A stretch of 64,000 nucleotides of DNA, taken from positions 124,001 to 188,000 of the forward strand of contig NZ_LKKK01000015.1 in the NCBI RefSeq assembly GCF_001446935.1, read 5' to 3'. Below, in pieces: positions 45,769 through 55,827 of the stretch; position 1 is the first letter of the stretch; every line of letters starts with the position of its first letter. Both the position numbers and the translations under genes were made by a program. The stretch comes from Pseudomonas sp. TTU2014-080ASC. Lineage in GTDB: Bacteria > Pseudomonadota > Gammaproteobacteria > Pseudomonadales > Pseudomonadaceae. Under the pieces are notes generated by a model. The model was not told the origin of the DNA and did no database searches. It was given only the letters and a program-made list of their open reading frames with translations.

Positions 45769-48124
45769 CCACCTCTTCTGCGCTGTTCTGCTGATCTGCC
45801 AACTTGGACAAGTCGGTAGTAAAGGTAACTATCATTCCAGTTACCGTGCAGGTCATTGTGAGCTCGGAGTCCAACTCGATGCGGAGGTCGTCGCCCCGCA
45901 GCCCTTGCCACTGAGCTAGATACTGCATAGCTCCAAATTTCTCTTTTTTCTTTAGTGTGCGGGAGTTACCACCTTTCCAGTTAAGGGGCGGCAGAGCTCC
46001 ATGCTTACAGCGCTCCGCAAGCTCACTGTCTTTAAGAGCCCGCTCCCGTCCGATCTCCCAGCACTTGATAAGCCCCTGATCAAGGCCTTGCCAGGTTTCT
46101 TCCCAAGTCAAACCTTCTCTGCAAGGCACGGAGATACTTCGCCAGATGCGCCGCGGTGTTGGTGTTGGTGTTGGTGTTGGGACAGCCTGCACCTCATCTG
46201 GCAAGAACCAATTGCTGCTCTTGGCATAGGCTAAGGCTTGCTTTTGATTTTTCGCCCATAACACCAGCGCCAAGCTTTCTTTTGCGCGGCTACACGTGAC
46301 ATAGAGGAGACGCAAGGTGCGATCAATCGACGTCTCCTTCTGCTCCAGAATGTTCTTGTTATCTGTTTCCCCTAGAGGGGCACCAAATAATTTGTCATAG
46401 GAAAACAGATTTCCAGCAGCCTCCTCATCGTCCATCACCACCATCACATGATCAAACTCAGAGCCTTTGACCACCTGATGCGTAGCTAGCTGCGACTCGC
46501 CTTGCAGGTACAATTTGAACCGTTCTAACTGACACCAAGGTGCCTTGAACAGTGCATGCCAACCTCTAGCTATTCGACTCTCGGAACTTTCTTTCTGCCT
46601 AGAGGCTGGAGGCTCCGGAGGTGGCGCGGTGTTATGAAAAGCCGCCGTGAGACGTGCGTCGACCTCAAATAGGCGGCTATGGATTATTGGTTCAAGCACA
46701 TCTCGAACAGTGGCCGTAGCACGGCCGCATGCTAGGGCAAATTCCTCAACACCAAGCTGGTAAGCCTTGAGTTGCGCTAATCTCGCAGTGTCATCCCCTG
46801 GCAGGTGTTGGAGTCGGTCATAGCGGTGGAGCACCTCTGTGACAGCGAAATCCGAAACAATCAGGCCAGACTTAACACAGCCCGCCAAGTCCATCATCTC
46901 TCGCAGCAAAACCCTGATGACTGCGGGGCCTGAGCTATCTCCACTGATATCTGGGCGAACTGCGTCAGGATCAATGAGGGCTATGGCATCGTAGGCTTCT
47001 GCAAAATTCCCTCTCCGAGCAGCCAGTCGATGCTCTAAAGCCAGAACTTTGAAACCCTTACCCGAAGGGTTCCAATCTTCACTTTTCGTGGCCGACTCCA
47101 TCGCCACAGCACACAGTGCCTCGCGACCAATCTTCTCCTCAGAAGAGAGAGCACTATCTCCGATATAGAGACGCACAAGACCTTGAGACTTCTCCGAACG
47201 AGGATGTTGCCTTACACCGGTCTTTGCCTGAGTACGGCCTTCTAAGTCGGCATCCCAAATATCATTTATCAGATCAACGATGCGCCGCTGACTACGGTGA
47301 TTCATCTCAAGTTTTGGTGTTGCCCAATCCATGGGAACAGCACTGGGAAGATCGGCATGCCCATCTAGGTATATCCGCTGGCGGTGATCACCAATCAAAC
47401 CGAGTACTAGTTGAGTGGGTGCCTCGGCTGCGACATGAAGCAATGCTTCCAGAACACCTTTCATCGTGTCCTGAGACTCATCAATCAAAATAACCGGATG
47501 TTGATCTCGAAGAATCTTCCGTAAGGAGGGTTTTTCCTTGAGCAACCAGGCCGCCACCTTAAGCACCTGATCGTGGCTCAGAGCTCCCTCTCCAAATCTG
47601 TTGCGATCAGGGTTGTATCGGAACTCAGGGGTTTCACGTATAGACTCGGCCTTGGCCTCAAGCGCTGCTATTTTCTCTTGATCCTTCTCCGTCCATCCCT
47701 TCTTCCGACCGTTAGCCTCTGCAAGGACCTTCTCCAACTCTAGGGCATTTAGCTGAAGCAACGCCTGGCGGATGTCGTCGTCAAATCCTTGGATAAGATC
47801 CCAGCAAAAAGAATGGATCGTTGCAACCTGTGTGAGGTCGTTAAGCCCTAAACGACCAGTGATTACCAAAGCTGCGTTCTTTGTATAGGTGATGACCCGA
47901 ATCGTTTGTGATCGTGCGCGGAGCCTTTTAGCAAATATCAAGCCTGGGGCGTTCGGTTCTATTCCCGTCAACTTGCGAAGGACAGAAACCAAGGTTCGGG
48001 TTTTGCCTGCACCGGCCCCGGCAAATAGAAAAAAGCTTCTTGCGGGCGTAGCAGTGATGTAACCGAATATCTCATCTACGACGCCTGCATCACGGTTATT
48101 GGCAGCAGAAACAGCCCCTGTCAT
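45755..48124 (-). CDS. UvrD/Rep-like superfamily 1 helicase
   Basis: A 789-residue SF1A helicase. Motif I is AGAGAGKT (residues 35-42), Ia VITYTKNAA (78-86), II DESQD (215-219), III GDHRQRIY (245-252), IV EMNHRSQRRI (about 273-282), V VVKGSEFDHV near 550-560 and VI LLYVTCSRAKE near 605-615. A C-terminal region of about 140 residues after a TPTPTPTP linker (about 649-657) has no domain I know. It is larger than GajB of Gabija (about 500 residues). The ATG overlaps the TGA of the upstream OLD gene (48121-48124), typical of a tight operon. It probably unwinds DNA for, or is gated by, the neighbouring nuclease. Confidence 0.9.
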   Translation of the reverse strand: MTGAVSAANNRDAGVVDEIFGYITATPARSFFLFAGAGAGKTRTLVSVLRKLTGIEPNAPGLIFAKRLRARSQTIRVITYTKNAALVITGRLGLNDLTQVATIHSFCWDLIQGFDDDIRQALLQLNALELEKVLAEANGRKKGWTEKDQEKIAALEAKAESIRETPEFRYNPDRNRFGEGALSHDQVLKVAAWLLKEKPSLRKILRDQHPVILIDESQDTMKGVLEALLHVAAEAPTQLVLGLIGDHRQRIYLDGHADLPSAVPMDWATPKLEMNHRSQRRIVDLINDIWDADLEGRTQAKTGVRQHPRSEKSQGLVRLYIGDSALSSEEKIGREALCAVAMESATKSEDWNPSGKGFKVLALEHRLAARRGNFAEAYDAIALIDPDAVRPDISGDSSGPAVIRVLLREMMDLAGCVKSGLIVSDFAVTEVLHRYDRLQHLPGDDTARLAQLKAYQLGVEEFALACGRATATVRDVLEPIIHSRLFEVDARLTAAFHNTAPPPEPPASRQKESSESRIARGWHALFKAPWCQLERFKLYLQGESQLATHQVVKGSEFDHVMVVMDDEEAAGNLFSYDKLFGAPLGETDNKNILEQKETSIDRTLRLLYVTCSRAKESLALVLWAKNQKQALAYAKSSNWFLPDEVQAVPTPTPTPTPRRIWRSISVPCREGLTWEETWQGLDQGLIKCWEIGRERALKDSELAERCKHGALPPLNWKGGNSRTLKKKEKFGAMQYLAQWQGLRGDDLRIELDSELTMTCTVTGMIVTFTTDLSKLADQQNSAEEVDGDG
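46155..46180 (+). repeat. In-frame hexanucleotide repeat in the helicase gene
   Basis: Four tandem GGTGTT units (46155-46178) plus GG. On the coding strand they give alternating Thr-Pro, the flexible linker between helicase core and C-terminal domain. Gain or loss of a unit would change linker length by two residues without breaking the frame. Confidence 0.9.
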
Positions 48125-50418
48125 TTTGGCGCCCCTTTCAGGGGGTTAATCTCTTTATCCAGCCAAGCGAGTGCTTTAGCGATGTAACCTGGGCAGACAA
48201 TCGAATTGTCCATACTTGCCCGCTCGAACATGGTGGCCGCGAACTCTCCTTTCTTGAAATTCTTGCGCAACAACTTATGAAGCTCGTTGCATAGAGTTTT
48301 ATCATCGGGGTTTGCAGCAACGACTTTAACGACCGCTGCAAGTGGTCCAGACAGTTTTTCTACCGCCTCCTCTCCCTGCTTCGCAGTCTTACTCTCCTCA
48401 GCCAGCCCCCTGAACCAGCCAATATTGGACAACACTAGCGAGTCCTCAAAAGAGCTTGGCCAAGGACCATCATCGGTAACAGGGAGCTGCCATGCAAAGC
48501 GCACTCGCCCCCCTTTTTCGCTGCTCCAGATAAGGTCTGCCTCTTTTGGCGCAGACATTAAGTGAAGCTGTTTCAGTCCTGGATGCCACTCATTCAGAGT
48601 GTCATTACCGCATTCTAAGTTGGCTGGGTCGTCTATCGGCGCAGCCTTCCGTACAGGCTTACCACTCTCGGATGTGGTCAACTGGACTGGATCAATGTCA
48701 GTGATTACAACAGTTGGAACTCCCAGCTTCTCAACAAGCGGTCTCAGCCGGTGAGCGTGACGTCCTCCGATATCAAGGAAAGATAGGTATCGTTTGTTCA
48801 GTTCAGGAAATTCACGCTCGATAAATAGAGGCACAAGCATGCGCTCGGCTGTGCCTTCGACGAAAATTGCTGCATCAGCAAATAACAGATCGGAGTGCTG
48901 AACTCGAAAATATCTCTCAGCGAAAATTCGCGTTTCTCGATCCTCACCAAACGCATCTGCAAGGCTGACTACGTCAGAACTATGCATGCCGCAAGCGCTA
49001 TTGGTAGGAACTCTCCGGATATACCGCAAGCGATCAAAATTTTCAGCGTGAGCAAGATGGCTCGCATGCGTAGTGATAATGAGCTGACTGCTGAGATGCT
49101 TGTATTCGTCGGCAGTAGGTGTGATCAACTCCGCTGCACGATGCGAAAAAGTTCGTTGCACCTGGACATGCAAGTGTGCCTCCGGCTCCTCAATCATCAC
49201 CAGATGCACAGCAGCAGGAGCACCTTCCACAGGCTTCAATCTGGATTCGCGGAAAGAGACGAGCTGATAGCTGAGGGACTGCAAGTTCTGGTAGCCCAAG
49301 CCAATTGAGTGTTCAGGCAAGAACATGTTTTCGCTGGTGTCGTATAGGCGGTATTGCACAGCCGTACTGTGGTCAAGCAGATCCCCCGTTTGGATTCGTG
49401 TTCTGAAGCTAATTTCCTGTGGATCATGAAGACCTGGATAGCCGAGCGTTTTCACTTCTTCGATGGAGGTAGATAAAGCGTCCTTTATTCGCTGATCCAG
49501 GTCTTGTTGGGCCTCAGCTATTGCTTTGACTAGCTCAGGCTGGTTGCCCTGTCCACTCGTAGCGATATTCAGGTGTTGACGGGCGTACTTCAGTAGTTGG
49601 TTTGAGAATAGACCAACCCGATGAGTACCTGTGCTTGAGCGTGACTCGGCCTCTTCTGCTCCAAAGCCACGTTGAGCGGCCACAAAATCTACTCGGAACA
49701 ACCTCGAAAGCTTGGCACGATCTATTGGCGTAGAACCTGGCGGGAGGGGCTGTGGTGTTGTCTGAGCAATATTTGGCAGCGGCCCTTGCAGCGGATCTAG
49801 CTTATAGATCAGGACACGACCAAGGTCAGAGGGATATCTGAGCCAGTAGTCAAGAAGATCCACAGGCCATGCTTGCGCTGCCTTATCAAATTCTTTTACA
49901 GGATCCCTTGCCTCTCTATAGCGCCAAGCTAAGCGCTGGAGGTCTTCAACTGATGAGGCTGGCTCAAGCCGCAGGCGTATACCAACAGGTCCGCCATCCC
50001 AACTAAGAGAAGTGATAAATGGAGAAACTAAGTGATAAGAACCAAGTTTTGCATCAAACCAAAGGTCCAAAGTTGGCATGCAACCAAGCAGCGTATCCAG
50101 TTGAGTTTGCCATTGCTCAATACTCGAACCATCAGATGCTGGGTCTTCAGTTAACGCGTCCCACTGCTCCCCCAAGTCTCGCAGTTTTTGCCATTGGTCG
50201 AGGCTGATATCAAAAGGGCCGAAGCTGCTTGAGTCTGAAAGAAAGTTTCGGATTGCGAGAAAGATAGAGGTTTTACCGCTGTTGTTCGCGCCGACTAGAA
50301 CTGTCGTCTTTTGATCAATGTGCACTCGAGTTTGAGCAAGACGTCGAAAACGACTGATTTCAATACAGGAAAGGCTGAGGCTTACTGATGGACAAGGCTT
50401 AGACGTCTTAACGCTCAT
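48121..50418 (-). CDS. OLD-family ATPase/TOPRIM nuclease
   Basis: A 765-residue protein with an N-terminal SMC/Rad50-like ATPase split by a long insertion. Walker A is GANNSGKTS (43-51), and the signature and Walker B region is MIEEPEAHLHVQVQRTF near 407-422. A TOPRIM nuclease follows, with the glutamate in FVEGTAERM near 517-525 and the D-x-D in VVITDIDPV near 570-578. This is the OLD layout, also used by GajA of Gabija (about 578 residues); this one is longer. It is the first gene of the operon. AAGGGG precedes the ATG. Expected action: ATP-controlled DNA nicking or cleavage against phage DNA. Activity is inferred from motifs only. Confidence 0.9.
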   Translation of the reverse strand: MSVKTSKPCPSVSLSLSCIEISRFRRLAQTRVHIDQKTTVLVGANNSGKTSIFLAIRNFLSDSSSFGPFDISLDQWQKLRDLGEQWDALTEDPASDGSSIEQWQTQLDTLLGCMPTLDLWFDAKLGSYHLVSPFITSLSWDGGPVGIRLRLEPASSVEDLQRLAWRYREARDPVKEFDKAAQAWPVDLLDYWLRYPSDLGRVLIYKLDPLQGPLPNIAQTTPQPLPPGSTPIDRAKLSRLFRVDFVAAQRGFGAEEAESRSSTGTHRVGLFSNQLLKYARQHLNIATSGQGNQPELVKAIAEAQQDLDQRIKDALSTSIEEVKTLGYPGLHDPQEISFRTRIQTGDLLDHSTAVQYRLYDTSENMFLPEHSIGLGYQNLQSLSYQLVSFRESRLKPVEGAPAAVHLVMIEEPEAHLHVQVQRTFSHRAAELITPTADEYKHLSSQLIITTHASHLAHAENFDRLRYIRRVPTNSACGMHSSDVVSLADAFGEDRETRIFAERYFRVQHSDLLFADAAIFVEGTAERMLVPLFIEREFPELNKRYLSFLDIGGRHAHRLRPLVEKLGVPTVVITDIDPVQLTTSESGKPVRKAAPIDDPANLECGNDTLNEWHPGLKQLHLMSAPKEADLIWSSEKGGRVRFAWQLPVTDDGPWPSSFEDSLVLSNIGWFRGLAEESKTAKQGEEAVEKLSGPLAAVVKVVAANPDDKTLCNELHKLLRKNFKKGEFAATMFERASMDNSIVCPGYIAKALAWLDKEINPLKGAPK

Positions 50419-50657
50419 CGATACCCCTTATTTGTTCGCGAGATTTCAGCGCTGCCGAGTGGCTTAATGATTGGTAGGCAGATAGATAAACCTGCTATCA
50501 CTCCTATTAATGGCTTGCCGCTTTCAATGAGCAATAAATGCCTCGCCCAAGAGATGGCATATAGCCATAGATAACGCTTCGAACGAGTTCCCGCAAGAGG
50601 GACTTAACTCCTATATCTATTCCGCTCATTGCCATTACAGGACACTGCTGATCGCCC

Positions 50658-50692
50658 AAAAAACTAGGGCCTGTACTCAGACAGGCCCTAGT
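50658..50692 (-). terminator. Rho-independent terminator of the alpha-2-macroglobulin gene
   Basis: ACTAGGGCCTGT (50663-50674) pairs perfectly with ACAGGCCCTAGT (50681-50692) across a six-base loop. On the minus strand six T residues follow (50658-50663). It marks the right border of the island. Confidence 0.92.
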
Positions 50693-50708
50693 CACTCACT
50701 ACCGCGCG

Positions 50709-53700
50709 CTAGCGCTCAAACACATTCATCACCCCAGGCGATGTGCCCACGGCATGCCAGTTCGGCCGGTACATGGATTCAACCTGCGGTGGCGGCACGC
50801 GGTAGCTGCCCGGCGTTACTGCGCGGGCCAGGTAGAGCAGATGGGTGGTGTCGTAGCTTTCTACATCCACCGCAGCCACATAACGATCGGCGCGGAACTC
50901 CTGATGCTTGATGTTGGCTTCCTGCATTTGCTGCAACGCTTCTTTCATGGCGCTGCTGGCGTCTTCCAGGCTGGCGGAGCTTTGCGCCAGATTCTGGTTT
51001 TCCAGTTCAAGGCCTGCGGGCAGCAGGTCCACCACCAAGGCATCCGGCACGCGCTGGTTGGCGCGGACTGTCAGGTGTACCAGCACCAGCTCGCCGCTGC
51101 GCAGGTTGCTGATATCCAGCGCATTGCCCTGCATATCCAAATAGCGGCGGCCGATGGACAGGTTCTGCCCGGAAGCCGCCGGCGCATGGGTCGGATAGCC
51201 GGACAGGGTGAGCTGCTGGTATAGCGGCGTTTCCGACGGGTTGGCCGAGGTATTGGTGACGGTGAACGGCGCGACCAGATCCTTGCCATCCAGCTTCACA
51301 CCGCCCTGCTGATTGCCCAAATCAAAACTCAGGCTGCCGCTTTGCAGGCTGGCGCTCCAATTCGACTCTGGTTTGTTGATCAGGTTACGACCGGCGAGGA
51401 ACAGCGCGTTGCTTTCCTGCGTGGACAACCAGCGCTGGCTGGCGACTTCATCAGACAGTTCAAATAGGCGCTGTTCGCGGCTGTTCGCTGCCAGATTGTT
51501 CTCCTCCAGCAGGGCCAGAATCAGGGCCTGATCGCGCAGTGCGCTGCCGTAATCCCCCAGCCAATCACGGGTATTACGGCGGGCATTCAGGCCTTGCTGC
51601 AACACTTCATCGGCGCGAGGCTTATCGCCCATTTTCTGCAGGGCAATCGCCAGCTGCACCAACGGCAGGCCAGATGCGCTCTGGTTGCGGCGCTCATACA
51701 AGCTACGCAGGGAGCCAAGCGGTGCTTGTTGGCTGCGCGACAACACATAACCGGCGTAAGCCTGCAAGGCGAAACGGGCGTGGGCGTTGTTGTCGTTGTA
51801 GCCGAGATCAACCACGCTGCTGTCTTGCAGATAACGCAGCAGCCGCTCGCTGGCTTTTTTCAGCGCCTCTTCTGGCACACCAAAGCCCTGCTCACGGGCA
51901 CGCAGGAGGAAATCGGTGACGTAAACCGAGACCCACGCGGCCTCTTCACTGTCCGCGCCCCACATGCCAAAGCTGCCGTTGTGGCGCTGCATGCCCAGCA
52001 GGCGGTCAATACCAATCTCAATGGAGCGCCGGCGTTTTTCTTCCGGCTCGCCCTCTATGCCGAGGCGCTTCAGCGACGCATTGTCCGCGTACAACGACGG
52101 ATACAGGCCGCTAGTGGTCTGTTCAGCACAGCCATACGGATAGGCTTTCAACGCCCGGATTTGCTCGCCGATGTTCAGCGGCGGACGGCTGGACAAGGCC
52201 AGACGCGCCTCCAGCCCGGCCGGTTCGAATGACTCCACAGCACTGTGCGGCAGCGTCCAGTTTTCGTCTTTGATCACGGCGCGGAACTGCTGCAACTGCG
52301 CCGGGAACGCCGGACGTACACCGATCTGCCACTGACGGCTGAACGGTGCAGCGCCCTCCGGCAATTGCAGGCCCTGCACGTCCACCTTGATCACACCTTC
52401 GCCGTAACCGCCGTGGGCCCTGACCGGGATTTTCAGGGTATTGCGCTGTTTATCTTTCAGGGCGACCGACAGGCTCTGAGTGGCCTGGCCGTTTTCCAGC
52501 GCCAGCTGGCCTGTGGCCGAAACCAGAACAGTCAGGTTCTGCGCCTGCCCGGAGAGGTTGTTGAGGTCGAGCGCGACGCGGGTCTGGTCGCCACCGGCCA
52601 TAAAGCGCGGCGCAGCCAGTTCAGCCACCAGCGGTGCGGCTACAACGGTCTTAGCTTCAGCGACGCCAAATTCTTCTTCGTCCCACACCTGCGCCATCAA
52701 CCGCAGCTCGCCGTTGAAGTCGGGGATGTTCAGGGTGACTTGCGCCTCGCCCTGTTCATTCAACGTCACCGCCTCGCTTTGCAGAGCAACGATTTGCACC
52801 GTGGTATTGGGGCGTTTGCCACCGGCAGCCATCTCGCCGTCACCACCGAAAGCCAGCGAAGCCACTCGGCCCTGACCGGCTTCGATCAGTTGCCCGTACA
52901 CGTCGAACTGATCTGCACCGTAGGCCTTGCGCCCGAAGAAACCGGTGAACGGGTCAGGCGTTGCGTATTCGGTGATATTGAGGATGCCTACATCCACCGC
53001 CGCAAGCAGTACGCGGGCTTTTTCAGCGGCGCTGCCGTCAGCCTTCTGCGCTTTGACGCTGACTGTCAGCGGCTGATTCGGACGGATGCGCTCAGCCGCG
53101 TTCAGTTGCAGCGCCAGCTTGCGCTCGTTGCGATCCAGCGGCAGATGCAGCAGGCCCACGGCGCGTTTAGGCGTGGCATTGCTTTTGCGCTCGCCGGGAC
53201 GAATCACCAGTGCGCTGATGTACAGATCATGCCGCGCCCAGGCTTTATCCACAGGCACAGAGAAGGTTTTGCCTTCAGCCGGTACGTCGATCTCTTCCCA
53301 CCACAGCGGCCCTTCGCTGGACTCCACCATCAGGTAGCCCTTGCCTGCTGCGGGCGGCGTGACCGTAACCTGAGCTTTTTCGCCATCGGCGTAGGCCGGT
53401 TTATCCAGCGCCAGCTTGACCTGATCCGGGCGTACCGCGCCGCCTTCGGCATTGTCCTGCCAGCGGTAACCGGCCCAGAAACGCAGGCTGCTGAGCAGGC
53501 CGGTCTGGCTGTCGATCACTTCAACGCGGTACGGCCCCCACTCCACCGGGAAGCTGACTTTGGCCGTGCCGTCCTTCTGCACAGCAACAGTTTCTTCCGC
53601 CAGATTCAGGTACTTCTCGGTGTAGCCGTGGCTCCAGCCATCGCTCTCGGAGTAGTTCCAGTAGTAGTCGCGGCGCTCGCGCACCAAGCGCACTTTCAGC

Positions 53701-55634
53701 TCATTGGCAGCCAGTTTGTTGCCGTTGATATCGGCGACTAGCACTTCGAATTCGGCCAGACCGTCGGCATCGACTTCTTCGCCATCGAACAGACCACGCA
53801 CACCCGGCAGGCGATCCGCAGGCCAAACCGGCTGGGTAACACGACGGGTAATGGCACGGCCGCCTGACTCCTGCAGGCTGGCCTGTAGGGTCAGATTCAG
53901 CGGTGATTTAACCTCGCTCCAGCGGCTCTCCTGATAGATCTGGCCGTGGCCGTCGTCATCCAGTTTGATCTCGTCCAGTTCGATGTCTTCGCTCAACTCG
54001 CCTTCGGTTACCGAGCCGAATTGATAGCCGGGCAGTTTTTCCACGGCCTCGCGGGCCGGGCGCACATACAGCTGGCCGCTCAGGCGATTGCCCGAGGCAG
54101 GCGCGCCGTACAAATAACGACCTGTGACGTCGAAGGTGACGCTTTCATCGGGGCGATACGCAGCGTCTTCGCCACGGCTTTTCAGCTCCAGCGCCATGCG
54201 CTCAGGGAGGAAGTCTTCAACGGAGAATTCGTACAGCTGCGGCTTGCCGTCACCCAGATCGAGCAGCAGCTTCCAGCGGCCAGTAGGCGCTTCATCAGCC
54301 AGTTGCAGCTGATATTGATAGAAGCCGGACTCGTCCGCCTGCCAGACAAACTTACGGCTGACCTGCTCATCCGGCCGACGCACTTCGACATTGACCGGCT
54401 GGTTGTTGACCTTGCGACCGTCAGCGGTGCGCAGCAGGCCATTGAGCAGCACGGTTTCACCGGGGCGATACAAGTCACGCGGGCCAAACACAAAGAACTG
54501 CAGCGGGTGAGCTTTCGGCCCGGTGATATCGAATTCGGACAAATCCAGCGCAGCGGTGTTCAGGCGCAGCAGGCTGGTCTGGCCGTCTTTATGGGCAATG
54601 ACCAGCTCGGCCTTGGCAGGCAGCGGCAGCTCGGCGTGGCCGTCGGAGTCGGTCTTGGCTTCGGCCAGCAGTGCCCCTTTGTTATCCACAACCTCAAGAT
54701 TCACACCGCTGATGGCGCTGCCACCTTCAAGTGCTTGAGTGAACACATCCAGGCGATCCTGATAGCGACGGGCCGACAGGCCGATATCGCTCAGACTGAA
54801 CAGCGTGGCGGGCTGGGAATAGTTGTAGGTCCCGGCCTGACGCATGACGGCCAGATACAGGCCCGGCTCTTTAAAAGCCTCAACACCGCCAATCGGCAGC
54901 AGCAAGGTTTCGCGGGTATTGCGCTTGGGGTTCAGGTCAAAGCGGCCGGTGTAGACCAGATCGGCCATAGGCAGCAATTCACGGGACTCCCAGTTATCCA
55001 GCATGCCGGACTGATTCCAGCGGTTAAGGAAGCTCGGCAAGGCATCGGATTTGATGCGGAAGAACTCGACGTTGACCTTATCCACATTCAGCGCGATTAC
55101 CGGCAGGCCTTCGGCAAGGCGTGCAGGCAGCAGCGAGCCACGGCTGGCAAAGCCAACGGTGGGTTCGATATCCCGGGTTTCCAGACGGGTCACGTGCTCG
55201 CTAGCCAGACTCTCGCCATTCACGGCCTTGAGCCCGGCATCCACGGTCAGCACCAGCTTACGCTTGGGCTCCAGATGGCGCATGCGCACTTCCATCCGGT
55301 TATCGGACAGCTCCCAGGCACCGTCCACTTTGCCGTCCTTGCTGTCGACCAGATGCAAGCGGTCTGCGAGTTTCTGATCCGCGTCCAGCGGCACCGAGAA
55401 GGTCACCGACAGCGTGCTGGCACCGTCCAGCTGGACCTCGGAGACGTCGATCACAGAAAGGTCACGACCGGCATAACGCTCGGCCAGTGCCTTGCTGTCC
55501 AGCTTGGGTTTGGCAGCCTCGGCTACCACGGGTGCAGCGGTTGTTGCAGCGGCCTCCGTGGCTTTGTCTGTGGATGAGTCACAAGCACTGAGCAAACCCA
55601 AAACCAGTGCCAGAAGTATTCCTTTCTTCTGCAT
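50709..55634 (-). CDS. yfhM: Alpha-2-macroglobulin-like lipoprotein (YfhM type)
   Basis: A 1641-residue outer-periplasmic protease trap. The signal ends with lipobox LLSAC (C18), so the mature protein is lipid-anchored. Beta-rich macroglobulin repeats fill the N-terminal two thirds. The thioester motif YGCAEQ has its cysteine at C1169, followed by a helical thioester domain to about 1470 and a receptor-like C-terminal domain. Attacking proteases cleave a bait region and are covalently held. In many species yfhM is paired with pbpC (PBP1c); here its downstream side is the defence island. The start has GGAG nine bases upstream. Confidence 0.9.
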   Translation of the reverse strand: MQKKGILLALVLGLLSACDSSTDKATEAAATTAAPVVAEAAKPKLDSKALAERYAGRDLSVIDVSEVQLDGASTLSVTFSVPLDADQKLADRLHLVDSKDGKVDGAWELSDNRMEVRMRHLEPKRKLVLTVDAGLKAVNGESLASEHVTRLETRDIEPTVGFASRGSLLPARLAEGLPVIALNVDKVNVEFFRIKSDALPSFLNRWNQSGMLDNWESRELLPMADLVYTGRFDLNPKRNTRETLLLPIGGVEAFKEPGLYLAVMRQAGTYNYSQPATLFSLSDIGLSARRYQDRLDVFTQALEGGSAISGVNLEVVDNKGALLAEAKTDSDGHAELPLPAKAELVIAHKDGQTSLLRLNTAALDLSEFDITGPKAHPLQFFVFGPRDLYRPGETVLLNGLLRTADGRKVNNQPVNVEVRRPDEQVSRKFVWQADESGFYQYQLQLADEAPTGRWKLLLDLGDGKPQLYEFSVEDFLPERMALELKSRGEDAAYRPDESVTFDVTGRYLYGAPASGNRLSGQLYVRPAREAVEKLPGYQFGSVTEGELSEDIELDEIKLDDDGHGQIYQESRWSEVKSPLNLTLQASLQESGGRAITRRVTQPVWPADRLPGVRGLFDGEEVDADGLAEFEVLVADINGNKLAANELKVRLVRERRDYYWNYSESDGWSHGYTEKYLNLAEETVAVQKDGTAKVSFPVEWGPYRVEVIDSQTGLLSSLRFWAGYRWQDNAEGGAVRPDQVKLALDKPAYADGEKAQVTVTPPAAGKGYLMVESSEGPLWWEEIDVPAEGKTFSVPVDKAWARHDLYISALVIRPGERKSNATPKRAVGLLHLPLDRNERKLALQLNAAERIRPNQPLTVSVKAQKADGSAAEKARVLLAAVDVGILNITEYATPDPFTGFFGRKAYGADQFDVYGQLIEAGQGRVASLAFGGDGEMAAGGKRPNTTVQIVALQSEAVTLNEQGEAQVTLNIPDFNGELRLMAQVWDEEEFGVAEAKTVVAAPLVAELAAPRFMAGGDQTRVALDLNNLSGQAQNLTVLVSATGQLALENGQATQSLSVALKDKQRNTLKIPVRAHGGYGEGVIKVDVQGLQLPEGAAPFSRQWQIGVRPAFPAQLQQFRAVIKDENWTLPHSAVESFEPAGLEARLALSSRPPLNIGEQIRALKAYPYGCAEQTTSGLYPSLYADNASLKRLGIEGEPEEKRRRSIEIGIDRLLGMQRHNGSFGMWGADSEEAAWVSVYVTDFLLRAREQGFGVPEEALKKASERLLRYLQDSSVVDLGYNDNNAHARFALQAYAGYVLSRSQQAPLGSLRSLYERRNQSASGLPLVQLAIALQKMGDKPRADEVLQQGLNARRNTRDWLGDYGSALRDQALILALLEENNLAANSREQRLFELSDEVASQRWLSTQESNALFLAGRNLINKPESNWSASLQSGSLSFDLGNQQGGVKLDGKDLVAPFTVTNTSANPSETPLYQQLTLSGYPTHAPAASGQNLSIGRRYLDMQGNALDISNLRSGELVLVHLTVRANQRVPDALVVDLLPAGLELENQNLAQSSASLEDASSAMKEALQQMQEANIKHQEFRADRYVAAVDVESYDTTHLLYLARAVTPGSYRVPPPQVESMYRPNWHAVGTSPGVMNVFER

Positions 55635-55827
55635 CGCTACGAACTCCGCCGAGGCTCTAAATAAAGTGACGACACTATAGTCGAGTCAAGTTGCACTTTT
55701 ACAGTGCAGCGGCACGGCAGTACTGGGCATCACAGGGGTGACAGTAAAACTTCAGGCTGGGCATTATCTGCCCGGTATATACGCGAGATGGACGGCATTT
55801 CACCCCTGATTGCACACAGGTCACATC

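Noticed and set aside
50507..50695. Minus-strand frame of 62 codons between the OLD gene and the macroglobulin gene
   Set aside because: It starts inside a terminator stem and has no recognisable features.
53946..55577. Long plus-strand open frame (543 codons) opposite the macroglobulin gene
   Set aside because: It is a shadow of a high-G+C coding strand. The minus-strand protein has a lipobox, the thioester motif and the family length.
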